Below, piece after piece: positions 35,803 through 45,510 of a stretch of DNA of 64,000 bases. Positions within the stretch are counted from its first letter, which is position 1. Each line of letters begins with the position of its first letter. The notes below the pieces were generated by a model. The model saw only the letters and a program-made list of their open reading frames with translations, was not told the origin of the DNA and did not search any database. A program made the position numbers and the translations under genes. The stretch covers positions 434,001-498,000 of the forward strand of contig NZ_RQFK01000026.1 of the NCBI RefSeq assembly GCF_004770765.1, read 5' to 3'. The stretch comes from Leptospira noumeaensis (GTDB lineage Bacteria > Spirochaetota > Leptospiria > Leptospirales > Leptospiraceae).

Positions 35803-36162
35803 ATGTCACAAAAAAAAGCGCTAATCGTAGACGATAGCACGGTCACTCGTTTGATGATTCGAAAAATTATTTTGGATAAATTCCCAAATTGGGAAATTCT
35901 AGAGGCAGATTCGGCTGATGCTGCCAAAACCATGGTAGCGAATCACGAAGATATTGACTTCTTTAGTTTAGACCAAAATATGCCCGGTGAACTTTCTGGA
36001 TTGGATTTGGCAGAAGATTTAAAAAAAAGTTATAAAAATACAAAAATCATTTTAGTAACAGCTAACATACAGGATGCGATCAAAAATAGGGCAAAATCGA
36101 TAGGTATTGATTTTGTAGAAAAACCAGTATCGCCAGAAAAAATTCTCCCACATTTGGACTAA
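35803..36162 (+). CDS. CheY-like single-domain response regulator
   Basis: A 119-residue receiver domain with all key residues: the acidic pair in IVDDSTVTR, the phosphorylated aspartate in FFSLDQNMPG, the threonine in ILVTAN and the lysine in VEKPVSP. It has no output domain, so signalling is by protein contact, as with CheY at the flagellar motor or as a phosphate sink. A CheC-type protein follows one base later and a hybrid kinase after that, so it is probably their partner. Confidence 0.92.
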   Translation: MSQKKALIVDDSTVTRLMIRKIILDKFPNWEILEADSADAAKTMVANHEDIDFFSLDQNMPGELSGLDLAEDLKKSYKNTKIILVTANIQDAIKNRAKSIGIDFVEKPVSPEKILPHLD

Positions 36163-36163
36163 C

Positions 36164-36769
36164 ATGAAATCCTTATCACCTCTAGAAAAAGACTCGTTAT
36201 GCGAATTATTCAATATCAGTTTGGGTGGTGCCGCAAAATTAATGGGGGAAATGATATCTGACGAAATTTTACTTACTGTTCCAAGTTTACAACTGATAAC
36301 AGCCGATGAGGCTAAAAAAATTGAACATCTATACAACCAAGATGTATGCACCATTGAACAGAAGTTTGTTGGAGGTATTGGAGACGGATCGGCTTTTTTA
36401 TTATTTCATAAAAGTGCTAGTTTGGAAATTGTCAGGATGATGATGAAAGATTATATTGCATTAAATGAAGTATCTCAGTTTGAAAAAGATGCGCTGAGTG
36501 AAATTGGAAACATCATCCTAAATGCGATATTATCAAATTTGGCCAAACTTTCAAATTATAATATAGAAACGCAGGTTCCAGAATTTTTCACTGGTAAATA
36601 CCAAGATCTGATCATCCAACGTAGCCCTCAAAAAGACAATTCCATCCTTTTGGTTTTTATTGATTATAAACTCAAAGGTAAAGATATCAAAGGCTATATA
36701 TTTTTTATCTTAAACTTCGATAGTATCAAAAACCTTTCTAGAGTACTCATTGAAAAGTTAAAACAGTGA
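36164..36769 (+). CDS. CheC-family phosphatase-like protein
   Basis: A 201-residue protein with the two CheC helix motifs, each E-x2-N with following glycine or small residue: CELFNISLGGAAKLMG near residue 15 and SEIGNIILNAILSNL near 117. In CheC these Glu and Asn residues attack the phospho-aspartate of CheY. Both are intact here, so it should dephosphorylate the adjacent receiver protein. It is flanked by the receiver and by the hybrid kinase, overlapping the latter as GTGA. This supports a three-gene switch. Confidence 0.85.
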   Translation: MKSLSPLEKDSLCELFNISLGGAAKLMGEMISDEILLTVPSLQLITADEAKKIEHLYNQDVCTIEQKFVGGIGDGSAFLLFHKSASLEIVRMMMKDYIALNEVSQFEKDALSEIGNIILNAILSNLAKLSNYNIETQVPEFFTGKYQDLIIQRSPQKDNSILLVFIDYKLKGKDIKGYIFFILNFDSIKNLSRVLIEKLKQ

Positions 36770-38376
36770 ATTCTCTTAGCGAAAAACACTTATTAACAAT
36801 AATAAAAAAATCCGGAATTGGCATTCTAATTCTGGATCAAAAGCTAAATATCGTTTTAGCAAATAGCTGGTTTTTAAAAAGTTCAGGATTCAATGAAGCA
36901 GAACTAGAACATTCTTCTTTTTTGAATATTTTTCCTGGACTCAAAGATACACGAACATTCAAGTCTATTGAACTTTGTTTAAATTATTCTCAATACTCTA
37001 TTTTGACTCATACTTTAAATCCTTTTCCATTTCCTCTTTATGATAACGATAAAAAAAGAGAACTAAATGAAAGAATTTATCAATATTTACATATCATTCC
37101 TATTTCCATAGAAGGTGAAACAGATCGTTTTTGTATGATTCAAATTTCTGATGTCTCGCAACAAGTGGTTCGAGAAAAACTTTTGCGGGAACAGATGTCT
37201 TTAGCCAACCAAAGAGAAGTTGACGCCCAAAAAGCATCCCAAGCAAAAACAGATTTTTTGGCTTCGATGAGCCATGAAATTCGAACACCTTTAAATGCAA
37301 TTCTAGGAATGACAGACACTTTAAACGAAACTGAGTTAACAACAGAACAACAAGAGTATTTAACCGTTCTTCGTAATTCAGGAAAGGCTTTATTCAATAT
37401 CATTAATGATATACTAGATTTATCTCGGATTGAATCAGGTAAATTTGAAATGGAACATATCCATTTCTCTATCCGAAATCTAATGAGTGAAACTATATCT
37501 TTATTTTTAATGAAAGCTAAGGCAAAAGGAATCGAAATTGAATTTCATGTGGAAGATGACATTGCAGAAAGTATTGCGGGAGATTCTACTAGGTTACAAC
37601 AAGTACTTATCAATTTATTAGGCAATGCAATGAAGTTTACTGAAAAAGGAAAAATTACAGTCACTACTTCGTTATGCGAAAACAAAAAAAATCTTAAAAT
37701 TTCAGTTAAAGACACTGGGATTGGTATTCCTGTAGAAAAAATTACATCTATATTCGAAAGTTTCACACAGGTAGATAGTTCTACGACTAGAAAGTACGGT
37801 GGGACTGGTCTTGGACTTACCATCACAAAAAAATTAATCCAACTGATGGGCGGAGACATTTCTGTAGTCAGCCAAGTTGGTGCCGGATCCAACTTTATTT
37901 TCGAAATCCCATACGAAGGATTTATCAAACGTATATCAGGAATCAACCAACATTGGTTGAACTTAGAATTACCAGAACCTGAACATTTTCCAACTTGTAA
38001 AGTCCTGTTGGCAGAAGACTCAGAAGAAAATATTTTTATCATTAAAACATTTTTTCGTAAATACCCAATTGAAATTATTACGGCTTATAATGGGAAACAA
38101 GCCTTAGAAAATTTTAAGTCGCAGAAGTTTGATATCATTTTAATGGACATGCAAATGCCAGAAATGGATGGGTTAGAAGCAACTAGAGAAATTAGAAAAA
38201 TTGAATTAGCGAATCAAACAACTGCAACCAATTCCATTCCTATCATTGCTATTTCCGCTAATGTTCAAAAAGAAGATATTAGCAAAAGTTTTTTAGCTGG
38301 GATTACATCTTATGTATCAAAACCAGTCCGAAAACAGGAAATTTTGAAGTTGATGTATTTTTATTTAGCAATGTAG
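36766..38376 (+). CDS. Hybrid sensor histidine kinase (PAS-HisKA-HATPase-REC)
   Basis: 536 residues, GTG start. A PAS-like domain occupies residues ~10-135 (IGILILDQKLNIVLAN). The H-box is FLASMSHEIRTPLNAILG (~160), the N-box LINLLGNAMKFTEKGKI (~280), with G1 DTGIGIP and G2 GGTGLGL. A C-terminal receiver (~405-530) has LLAEDSEEN, LMDMQMPEMDG and VSKPVRKQE. There is no membrane helix, so it senses a cytosolic signal. It is the last gene of the CheY-CheC-kinase operon and has no transfer histidine domain of its own. Confidence 0.93.
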   Translation: MNSLSEKHLLTIIKKSGIGILILDQKLNIVLANSWFLKSSGFNEAELEHSSFLNIFPGLKDTRTFKSIELCLNYSQYSILTHTLNPFPFPLYDNDKKRELNERIYQYLHIIPISIEGETDRFCMIQISDVSQQVVREKLLREQMSLANQREVDAQKASQAKTDFLASMSHEIRTPLNAILGMTDTLNETELTTEQQEYLTVLRNSGKALFNIINDILDLSRIESGKFEMEHIHFSIRNLMSETISLFLMKAKAKGIEIEFHVEDDIAESIAGDSTRLQQVLINLLGNAMKFTEKGKITVTTSLCENKKNLKISVKDTGIGIPVEKITSIFESFTQVDSSTTRKYGGTGLGLTITKKLIQLMGGDISVVSQVGAGSNFIFEIPYEGFIKRISGINQHWLNLELPEPEHFPTCKVLLAEDSEENIFIIKTFFRKYPIEIITAYNGKQALENFKSQKFDIILMDMQMPEMDGLEATREIRKIELANQTTATNSIPIIAISANVQKEDISKSFLAGITSYVSKPVRKQEILKLMYFYLAM

Positions 38377-38397
38377 CCAAACTCTTATTATGCGAAA

Positions 38398-38985
38398 TTA
38401 TTTCAGACTTTTTTCAACAGCTGTATCTGGGTAAGCTTCTAATACATTCGGTTCAGAAAGAACTTCATTAGCTTTTTCTAGAGACAAAAATCCTGGTTCC
38501 GTTTGAAAACTTACGAGTTTCGGTGAGAACTGATGTTGAATTTGAATTCCATATTTTTTAGAGATTCGTTCCAAAGACTCTGGTGTTTGATCCCTTGCAA
38601 AGGTAACAATTAAAACTCCAGGTAACACAATACTTGGACCAGAACCGATAGAAGTGGTATATACTTCAGTTACTTTAGTGGTAACTGAAGATTTAGATGA
38701 TTTTGGAAAAAGTTCCTTTCCTGAAGGTCGAACATTCCACCCTGATTTGATTCCCTGTTTTCCTTGGTTTTTTTGTTGGTTGTTCTGTGTTTGCTCGGGC
38801 GTCACAAATTCAGCAGTTACATTTGGATTTCGATAGAATGTTTTCCGAACTCCACCTTCTATAAAGGTAATTGAGTTAGGTGGTTCTTTCGGTTCAGCAC
38901 CTACCGAAAAAAAAGTCGAACAAACTAATATTAGTAGGAAAATCCAATAATTAAAAAGTTTGTTTTTAGATCTTAACATAACCAT
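38398..38985 (-). CDS. Secreted stand-alone S8-protease propeptide-like protein
   Basis: From ATG 38985, with GGAAGG seven bases upstream, the product has 195 residues and a signal (FLLILVCSTFFSVGA). Residues ~125-195 resemble the propeptide of subtilisin-like proteases: GVLIVTFARDQTPESLERIS, KKYGIQIQHQFSPKLVSFQT, EKANEVLSEPNVLEAYPD. An earlier segment ITFIEGGVRKTFYRNPNV recalls the first part of such propeptides. A linker of low complexity separates them. It begins five bases after the stop of the S8 protease gene. Acting in trans as chaperone or inhibitor is an inference. Other options are unrelated small exported proteins. Confidence 0.68.
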   Translation of the reverse strand: MVMLRSKNKLFNYWIFLLILVCSTFFSVGAEPKEPPNSITFIEGGVRKTFYRNPNVTAEFVTPEQTQNNQQKNQGKQGIKSGWNVRPSGKELFPKSSKSSVTTKVTEVYTTSIGSGPSIVLPGVLIVTFARDQTPESLERISKKYGIQIQHQFSPKLVSFQTEPGFLSLEKANEVLSEPNVLEAYPDTAVEKSLK

Positions 38986-38989
38986 TGGT

Positions 38990-40684
38990 TTACCTTCCAT
39001 AAATTCGTAATTGAACTGAATTAATTGATCCTGTATCGGTAGCACTTGCATCATAAACTCGAATGATCCAAGTTCCATTAGGATTCTCTCCTAAATTTCG
39101 AGCCAACCCAAACCGGTAAGTGGAAGATCCTGTCATCGTAGCAATGGATGTGTTTCCTGTTGAACAAAAAGTATTGCTATATGGATTGACACAACCATGT
39201 GGTTCTGCTAAAAAACTTATCGTTCCACTTGGCGAGATAACCAGGATATACAACTCCGGAAAGTATGTGTGATTTGAAGTAAATTCAAGATCAACATATT
39301 CAGTATAAGAAAAACCCGTACTCACTGGATAGTTTACCGTGGCTCCTGTCACTAAATCATTGTCAGGAATAGGTGTATTTGGTGTGAGTGCTGTCAAAGT
39401 AATAGAAGAAGAATTTGCTGTGATGGGAGTCCAAGTACTAGCCCTTGAGAGTAAACTTGTAGCATCTACTGCACCAAAACCATACTTATGATTGATATTT
39501 AAACCAGCTCCATTCGTACTCCAATCAGTATCTGTTGGGTCATTTTTTCTGGCAGAATAAGCAACCAACTCTCTTACATCACGCCATGATAAATTGGGAT
39601 ATTGACTTAACAAAAGAGCAATCACTCCAGCTGCCAAAGGTGTCGCCGATGAAGTTCCATTGAATTTTTTTGTATAACTTGCTTGTGAATAGTCTCCGGA
39701 ACTAGCTCCCGTATTGAGTCCAAAACTTCCCGTTGCATCCGTCGTTGATATAGCAGTGGTATAGGCAGTCGCATTGTTTCCTTGTGTATGTGCCACAGCC
39801 CAAAGATTGGCACCGGATTCTGAGTAACTGGCCTTCTTTCCATCTTGACCTATCCCACCAATGGCCATCACACCATAAAAATTCGCTTGGCCGTCATAAT
39901 TCGCATTGTCCACAAGAACTGGTGAAGCAACGGTTCCGCCGTTGGCTCCATTTCCTGCAGCCCAAACATAGACAGATCCCTTTCCAGCCTTCCCTGTGAG
40001 TAAACCTTCTCTCACACCTTGTTGCCAAAGAGAACTTGCAGGCCAAAGCCAACCATATCCATCAGGTGAACCCCAACTATTATTAGAAATGGAAACGCGA
40101 GCCGCCTCATTGATCATAGCCCTATATTCATCAGAAGAATAAATTGTAGATTTTTCTAAAATATTAACACCAACTAACTTTGAGCAAGGGGCAGCTCCAC
40201 GAACACCAACCCCATTATTACCTCTAGCGGCAATCACTCCACCAACAGCAGTTCCATGGAAACTTGTAGAATAAGAATGTGTGGGATAAATTGTACTATT
40301 GAGAAGATTTAACCCGCGAGCGGTGACAGAAATATTTGCAGATAGATCTTCATGTCGAATGTCCAGACCATCATCTACAACACTGACAATGACTTGGTTT
40401 CCAGACGTTCCTTGATTCCAAATGCTATTGACATTAGCATCCTCACCAACAGTGCCACCAAGTTGACCAATATTTCGTAAATGCCACTGGTCATTATACA
40501 ATGCATCTCCGCTACCATTCGGAGAAAAAAAACAGTTTTCTTCCCTCCCATTGGCAATTGCATTCAAAAGGAGAAAATAAACCAGGTTATCGCTTAATGG
40601 ATCATTGTCATCGACAGGTCTACAATTCCCAAATAAAAAACTTACGAAAAGAAGAAGAACGATTATACTTTTCAATTGATTCAT
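38990..40684 (-). CDS. Lipoprotein S8 (kexin-like) serine protease with P domain
   Basis: 564 residues. The signal ends in LFGNC, so lipidation is likely. The catalytic domain begins near DALYNDQWHLRNIG (~65) with the aspartate in SVVDDGLDIRHEDL (~104), histidine in FHGTAVGGVIAARG (~147), oxyanion Asn in SISNNSWGSPDG and serine in FNGTSSATPLAAG (~350). The C-terminal ~135 residues form a proprotein-convertase P domain with ISPSGT and ending LRIYGR. The N-terminal linker of about 45 residues is too short for a classical propeptide; a propeptide-like protein is encoded by the next gene. Confidence 0.9.
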   Translation of the reverse strand: MNQLKSIIVLLLFVSFLFGNCRPVDDNDPLSDNLVYFLLLNAIANGREENCFFSPNGSGDALYNDQWHLRNIGQLGGTVGEDANVNSIWNQGTSGNQVIVSVVDDGLDIRHEDLSANISVTARGLNLLNSTIYPTHSYSTSFHGTAVGGVIAARGNNGVGVRGAAPCSKLVGVNILEKSTIYSSDEYRAMINEAARVSISNNSWGSPDGYGWLWPASSLWQQGVREGLLTGKAGKGSVYVWAAGNGANGGTVASPVLVDNANYDGQANFYGVMAIGGIGQDGKKASYSESGANLWAVAHTQGNNATAYTTAISTTDATGSFGLNTGASSGDYSQASYTKKFNGTSSATPLAAGVIALLLSQYPNLSWRDVRELVAYSARKNDPTDTDWSTNGAGLNINHKYGFGAVDATSLLSRASTWTPITANSSSITLTALTPNTPIPDNDLVTGATVNYPVSTGFSYTEYVDLEFTSNHTYFPELYILVISPSGTISFLAEPHGCVNPYSNTFCSTGNTSIATMTGSSTYRFGLARNLGENPNGTWIIRVYDASATDTGSINSVQLRIYGR

Positions 40685-40764
40685 TTAAGAAATTTCCTGA
40701 CCTACTTTATATAACATTCAACCGGCCCGAATCAATCGAATTCCAAGAAAATTTGGAAAGATTT

Positions 40765-41826
40765 TTACGCTTTCGCTTCTGCCAATCGTTTGGATCTGTC
40801 TTCTTGTACTAAAGCATCAATCAACTCATCTAAATCACCTTCCATAATGGAAGGTAAATTATGGCTTGTAAAACCAATTCTATGATCTGTACAACGTCCT
40901 TGCGGAAAGTTATACGTTCGAATTCGTTCTGACCGATCCCCTGACCCTACTTGTGCCTTTTTCAAAGCATCTGCGCTTTGTTTTGCGGCATCGGCCATTT
41001 GGTCAACTATCCTTGCACGTAAAACCCGCATTGCTTTATCGCGGTTTTTAATTTGAGAACGTTCTTCCTGGGAAGCAACTACGATGCCAGTAGGAATATG
41101 TGTGATCCTAACAGCAGAGTCCGTTGTGTTGACGTGCTGACCACCAGCACCTGACGACCGATATACGTCAATTCTGAGGTCACTTTCTCTAATTTCTACT
41201 TCTTTTTCTTCTGCTTCTGGAAGTATAGCAACCGTTACTGCGGAAGTATGAATCCTTCCCCCAGACTCTGTTTCAGGAATCCTTTGTACTCGATGGGTGC
41301 CTGATTCAAATTTGAATAAATCATAAGCTTTATCGTCATCTAATGAAAATACAATCTCTTTAAATCCACCGATCCCCGTCGGACTGGCATCGATGATTTC
41401 TGCTCTAATTCCCTGTTTATCAGCATATTTGTTGTACATTCTAAATAAATCTGCACAAAACAATCCTGATTCTTCTCCACCAGTTCCAGCACGAATTTCC
41501 ACTAGGATACTTTTTCCTGAATTTGGATCTGGAGGTAATAACATGATTTCAAGTTCTTTGGCTAACTCTTCTAACCTTTTTTCACCTTCTTCGATTTCCG
41601 ATTTCAACATGGCATGCATATCAGGGTCATTTTCGGATTCAAGAAGTGATTTTGCATCACTGCAATCTTTAGTTATTTTTAAATATTCATCAGCTTTTGT
41701 ATATACGGGCGTTAGGCGAGATCTTTCTTTCGATAGATTCTTCAATGTATCAGATGCGGTGGCTTTGGCGAGCTCATCCTCGATACGCAGGTATTTTTCT
41801 TGAATTTTTTTCAATCTATCTATCAT
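40765..41826 (-). CDS. prfA: Peptide chain release factor 1
   Basis: RF1 recognises UAA/UAG and hydrolyses peptidyl-tRNA. The 353 residues include the codon-recognition region [20 protein letters not shown] (PxT type, not the SPF of RF2) and the universal GGQ in [17 protein letters not shown] begin at ATG 41826, giving the typical MIDRLKKI start; the extended frame adds 14 residues without homology. The C-terminal GYTSHNLPxIM-like segment appears as [11 protein letters not shown]. No methyltransferase gene (prmC) follows, unlike many bacteria. Confidence 0.96.
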   Translation of the reverse strand: MIDRLKKIQEKYLRIEDELAKATASDTLKNLSKERSRLTPVYTKADEYLKITKDCSDAKSLLESENDPDMHAMLKSEIEEGEKRLEELAKELEIMLLPPDPNSGKSILVEIRAGTGGEESGLFCADLFRMYNKYADKQGIRAEIIDASPTGIGGFKEIVFSLDDDKAYDLFKFESGTHRVQRIPETESGGRIHTSAVTVAILPEAEEKEVEIRESDLRIDVYRSSGAGGQHVNTTDSAVRITHIPTGIVVASQEERSQIKNRDKAMRVLRARIVDQMADAAKQSADALKKAQVGSGDRSERIRTYNFPQGRCTDHRIGFTSHNLPSIMEGDLDELIDALVQEDRSKRLAEAKA

Positions 41827-41893
41827 GTCTATGGAAAGGATATAGAATGCCTGTTTTTGATAAACCAAAATCTAACGTGGAATTCAGAAACCC

Positions 41894-42514
41894 GTGAACG
41901 AAACACCATCTCAGGTCAAATCCGAAGGTTTTTTAGAGGGTCTAATTGAATTATTTGCAGGTCTAGAGGACTACAGAAGTCCTTATGCGCCCACAATCCA
42001 ACCTCCAGACAATCTCATCCAAGAATTGGTTCAAAATGCTTCTTTTAAATCGGGGCTCGTGAGCGCCACATGTTCTCTCCCTCCTGGCCCTTTGGGGATT
42101 CTCAGTATTCTCCCTGAGTTACTTTTGGTGTACCGAATCCAAGGGCATTTGATTTTAGACATTGCTGCCCTCTATGGAAAGGAAGTCCAAGTCACAAAAG
42201 AATTGTTACTCTACTGTCTTTTCAAACATGGAGGAACACAGGTATTTCGAAAAATCATAGAAGAATCGTCCCTTAAAATTTTAATTCGCCCAACGACTGT
42301 TAGGGCATTTCAAACTGTTTTGGAAAAATTGGGTTTAATGATATCCAAATCCATCATCCGTAAACAATTTGCTCGTTGGATTCCGATTGGTGGCGCAGTA
42401 GTAACAGGGACATTTGCCTATTATGACACAAAACGTGTTGGCAAAACTGCTATGGAGTTATTTTCTAAAGAAATCCATGCCGAAGAAATTCGAGAATTTT
42501 TGGAGTCTCAGTGA
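41894..42514 (+). CDS. EcsC-like membrane-associated protein
   Basis: GTG start, 206 residues. The central region GLVSATCSLPPGPLGILSILPEL followed by YRIQGHLILDIAALYGK resembles the EcsC family hydrophobic helices with the small-residue and proline-rich loop. A second hydrophobic part, WIPIGGAVVTGTFAYYDT, follows. EcsC is linked to ABC export in Bacillus, but the biochemical role is unclear. It overlaps the following lipoprotein gene by four bases (GTGA). It is divergent from prfA. Confidence 0.62.
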   Translation: MNETPSQVKSEGFLEGLIELFAGLEDYRSPYAPTIQPPDNLIQELVQNASFKSGLVSATCSLPPGPLGILSILPELLLVYRIQGHLILDIAALYGKEVQVTKELLLYCLFKHGGTQVFRKIIEESSLKILIRPTTVRAFQTVLEKLGLMISKSIIRKQFARWIPIGGAVVTGTFAYYDTKRVGKTAMELFSKEIHAEEIREFLESQ

Positions 42515-43641
42515 AATTATTTTCTTTTTTAATCTCTGTTTTTGTTTTATTTCTTTTCTCTTGCCAATCCAAACATGAATCCTTAGTCTCGGAAATCGAA
42601 GATTTAATTTCAAAAGAAAAATACGAAAAAGCCCTGGCTCTATTACAAGATAGACTCTCAGCCAATCGCCCAACCTCAGAAGTCCTATCAAAAAATAAAC
42701 CAAACCAACCTCGTTTGTTCGCACTTTCCGAAGATAGAACCAAAATCATTTGGACAGAAAACAAAACTCTATATTTTAAAGATTTGGTAAATGACAGTCG
42801 CAATTCCATTGAATTAAAACTAAGGCCAGATTCGATACAAATATCAGCTAACGGAAAGTTTGTGGCGGTTCAATATCCCCTAAAACAATATGGGGGTTGT
42901 GCCTTATTTGGTTATTCCACTACTGATTCTTCACTAGAACATGAATCAATTGTTCACATCCCTTGTAAAACAGGAATGGCGATTACCAATTCAGGTGACT
43001 TGTTATTGTATTTTTTTGAAAACCAATTGTTTGTCGAAAAAACAGACAAAATTTCTAAACCAGAAAAATATATTGTAGGGGATGTATTTCCTACTCCTTA
43101 CCCAAAACTCAAAACACATTTTCACATAACATCAATTGGTAATGAATTTTTGGTTTGGTCAGGGATTGGTGGATCGTATAATTTATTTTTTTTAAACTTA
43201 GAATCCAAACGAGTGAACCTCCTTTCCAAAGACATTGTCTTACCAAGATTTTATTATAATAATGGAATTTCCGGATATGTGGTTGGGGGAAAAATTGGTG
43301 ATCTTTATTTGAAAGAAGTCATCTACCATCAGGGAAAAAATCCCTCAATCAATCGAGGAATTCCGATTGTCACTCGTGAAGCTTTCTCCTGGAGAATGAG
43401 TGGAAAAGATGAATTTATCGCCACCAACCAAAACGATCCCAACCAACCAATGAAATGGAAGGTTTCTGGGAAAAAGGAACATTTTCCATTTTTTATTGAA
43501 AGGTTATGGGGAGTTGCTGGTGATAGAATCGTTTACGAAAGTAAACGAGGCGAACTAGTATTAGACGATCTTAATTTTTCAGCAGAAGACTGGATGATTT
43601 ACGACTATTTCAAAAAAGTAAGAAAACTGAGTGATGGTTAG
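42511..43641 (+). CDS. Lipoprotein with beta-propeller-like body
   Basis: GTG start, 376 residues, signal ending in LFLFSC. After a short helical pair (EDLISKEKYEKALALLQDRL, a single TPR-like unit) the body shows recurring short strands with aromatic residues: FALSEDRTKIIWT, ISANGKFVAVQYPL, ITNSGDLLLYFFEN, TSIGNEFLVWSGIGGSYNLFFL. That looks like a WD40/PD40-type propeller, though the repeats are weak. No enzymatic residues were seen. Coupled translation with the EcsC-like gene suggests a joint membrane function. The stop overlaps the small cysteine protein gene by four bases. Confidence 0.7.
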   Translation: MKLFSFLISVFVLFLFSCQSKHESLVSEIEDLISKEKYEKALALLQDRLSANRPTSEVLSKNKPNQPRLFALSEDRTKIIWTENKTLYFKDLVNDSRNSIELKLRPDSIQISANGKFVAVQYPLKQYGGCALFGYSTTDSSLEHESIVHIPCKTGMAITNSGDLLLYFFENQLFVEKTDKISKPEKYIVGDVFPTPYPKLKTHFHITSIGNEFLVWSGIGGSYNLFFLNLESKRVNLLSKDIVLPRFYYNNGISGYVVGGKIGDLYLKEVIYHQGKNPSINRGIPIVTREAFSWRMSGKDEFIATNQNDPNQPMKWKVSGKKEHFPFFIERLWGVAGDRIVYESKRGELVLDDLNFSAEDWMIYDYFKKVRKLSDG

Positions 43642-43835
43642 GCTGCCTGTTCCTTTTCTTTTTTAGCAGAAAAGATATCACAAGTTTTGTAAGTATCCGT
43701 AATACAGTGTGAAGTTAGCCTTTCTAAATCCTCTGTTTGTAAACGATCTTTGGAACTAGGACAAATAGAGAGTCCTTTAGAATACAAAGGGCATTTTACA
43801 TAGAACTCATTTTTGGGAAGGGACTTCTGTGGCAT
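43638..43835 (-). CDS. Small four-cysteine protein
   Basis: A 65-residue protein without a signal peptide. Cysteines are at 15, 25, 44 and 52 with a spacing of 9, 18 and 7, and aromatic residues lie around them (FYVKCP, TYKTCDIF). This looks like a small zinc-binding or iron-sulfur module. I recognise the type from Leptospira-like genomes only loosely. A hairpin lies 44 bases upstream of its start. Its last four bases overlap the opposite lipoprotein gene. Confidence 0.62.
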   Translation of the reverse strand: MPQKSLPKNEFYVKCPLYSKGLSICPSSKDRLQTEDLERLTSHCITDTYKTCDIFSAKKEKEQAA

Positions 43836-43878
43836 AACTCTGAAAATTTTTGGGGAAAGGAATGCCCTGTCAAATCGA

Positions 43879-43898
43879 TTTTAGGCCTGGTCCTAAAA
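43879..43898 (-). terminator. Weak hairpin after the nitrilase-like gene
   Basis: TTTTAGG, six-base loop, CCTAAAA. It lies 37 bases downstream of the stop of the last gene in the minus-strand operon and upstream of the small cysteine protein, so it may separate the two transcripts. Confidence 0.4.
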
Positions 43899-43934
43899 TT
43901 AAAAATCTAAAAAACCAGAACAATGCCCAGAAAA

Positions 43935-45080
43935 CTAAAAGTACAAATTTAAGATTGTAGGGCTTTCTACCGATCCCACCTGGTCTTCATTGGAAAAGTC
44001 CCTGAGGTTAAATGTTTTTCCATTCCAAGATTTTCCAAATAAGTGCCCAGACATAAACACTTGTACAAGATCTTGGGCTTTTGTTGATTTAATGTATTTT
44101 GACATCCCTTCTCGTTTCCAAACATTAACATCTTCTAAATCAAAGTTTTGCCATTTCATATTTGGAAATGAGGAAGAAGGTGAGATCAAACCATCAATTG
44201 GTTTTCCGACAAGTCGGTTGTAAAGGTTCTGATCAAAAACTTCCTGGCCAATAAAAATTGCAACCTTCCATCCAGGTACAATCCAAACCCGATCTTGTGT
44301 TGGTTCACCAGGGGAAAAAATACCTATTTCTTCTTCTGTAAGAAGGGATTTTTTAACCAGCGGATCCATAAGTTTCCCATCTGCTGAAAATGGAATGGCA
44401 ACATTATACAACGGACCTTTTGGATCAATGACTAGGTTACCTTTTACGATTTTAGGATTTGGTAAAATAATAGTTCCAGCTAGAATAGGAACATTGTATT
44501 GTTTCGCCAATGCAGAAAAAGTGCGAACATAAACTTCTACCATTTTTTCGGCTTTTAAATAAACCAAATCTGAAAATGTAAAATTTTCTCCTTTGGTTTT
44601 TAAAGCTGATTCCAAAGAATCTGCAGTTATAAATCTAGATTTTTCATCTAGATACAATAATCCTGTACCAGTATGTTCAGGAAAGATAACGATAGTTTTA
44701 CGATCAAAAATTCCAGAAGTTTTACCTTTGTTTAAGGTTTCTTCGATTCGTTCTTTCCACCATTCTTCTTTTACAAAATCTTCCGGTTTTAAAACTAATT
44801 GAATCCCAACTAAGTTTCCATACTTTCGATCCGTTCCGTTTGTTTGAATGGATACTTGTGTCCATGGAACTGTTGGTTTTGTAATTTCTTCATCAACTTC
44901 TGGTTTGCTAAAATTGAAATCTAAATTAATGTTAAAATCAAAACTAATGTCTGGTTTAGGTAAATCAAACTTCGGCAAATTGGTCTGATCATTTTTCAAT
45001 AAAGAAGCAGAAAAATAACCGAATCCAAACAAAACTATGAATAGAAGAATTTTATAAGGTGGAACGTATAAATTATGCAT
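43935..45080 (-). CDS. Membrane-anchored nitrilase-fold protein lacking the cysteine nucleophile
   Basis: 381 residues with one N-terminal membrane helix ([18 protein letters not shown]) and a 50-residue charged linker. The remainder follows the carbon-nitrogen hydrolase fold: [22 protein letters not shown] (with the general-base Glu), [33 protein letters not shown] (Lys) and [20 protein letters not shown]. At the usual IC-x-E nucleophile position the sequence reads IG-Q-E. So the enzyme is probably inactive or re-purposed. It is the last gene of a coupled operon and overlaps the Nudix gene by eight bases. Confidence 0.65.
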   Translation of the reverse strand: MHNLYVPPYKILLFIVLFGFGYFSASLLKNDQTNLPKFDLPKPDISFDFNINLDFNFSKPEVDEEITKPTVPWTQVSIQTNGTDRKYGNLVGIQLVLKPEDFVKEEWWKERIEETLNKGKTSGIFDRKTIVIFPEHTGTGLLYLDEKSRFITADSLESALKTKGENFTFSDLVYLKAEKMVEVYVRTFSALAKQYNVPILAGTIILPNPKIVKGNLVIDPKGPLYNVAIPFSADGKLMDPLVKKSLLTEEEIGIFSPGEPTQDRVWIVPGWKVAIFIGQEVFDQNLYNRLVGKPIDGLISPSSSFPNMKWQNFDLEDVNVWKREGMSKYIKSTKAQDLVQVFMSGHLFGKSWNGKTFNLRDFSNEDQVGSVESPTILNLYF

Positions 45081-45510
45081 ATTTTTTTAAATAGAGTTGG
45101 ACTGCTTCCAACATATACTCCGAAAAAAGTTTAGATGGATCAAAGGTTTTTATATTTACCCAGTCCATAAAATCATGTTCTTCTGATAATTGAATATCAC
45201 CGGCAATTAAATTGGCAGTATAAGCAACAATGACACAAGGGATATTTCCCTCGTTTACCATATGTTTATGAATAAAAATTGGCTCTGGGTTTACATCAAT
45301 TTTAATTTGTTCACCCAATTCTTCTGAAACTTCGCGGAAAATACTTTCAGACCAGTCTGTAAAAAATTCATCTTCATTCATCCTGCCACCAGGAAGATCT
45401 CCATGCCCAGATTTCCTATCACGTAAAACGAGTAAGTTTTCGCCATTACGAAGGAATAACTTCTGAGTGATTTGAAAAAATCCATGTTTACTCACAAAAA
45501 CTTTCCCCAA
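45073..45510 (-). CDS. Nudix hydrolase
   Basis: 145 residues. The Nudix box is GGRMNEDEF followed by [13 protein letters not shown], with about three extra residues between the first glutamate and the REVSEELG helix compared with the usual GX5EX7REUXEEXGU. The catalytic glutamates are intact, so it should hydrolyse a nucleoside diphosphate linked to another moiety. C-terminal residues contain [10 protein letters not shown], typical of ADP-ribose or NADH pyrophosphatase-type members. It overlaps the upstream SAHH-like gene by 19 bases and the downstream nitrilase-like gene by eight. Confidence 0.82.
   Translation of the reverse strand: MGKVFVSKHGFFQITQKLFLRNGENLLVLRDRKSGHGDLPGGRMNEDEFFTDWSESIFREVSEELGEQIKIDVNPEPIFIHKHMVNEGNIPCVIVAYTANLIAGDIQLSEEHDFMDWVNIKTFDPSKLFSEYMLEAVQLYLKKYA

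Noticed and set aside
37545..38042. 165-codon open frame on the minus strand
   Set aside because: Antisense to the ATPase and receiver parts of the hybrid kinase.
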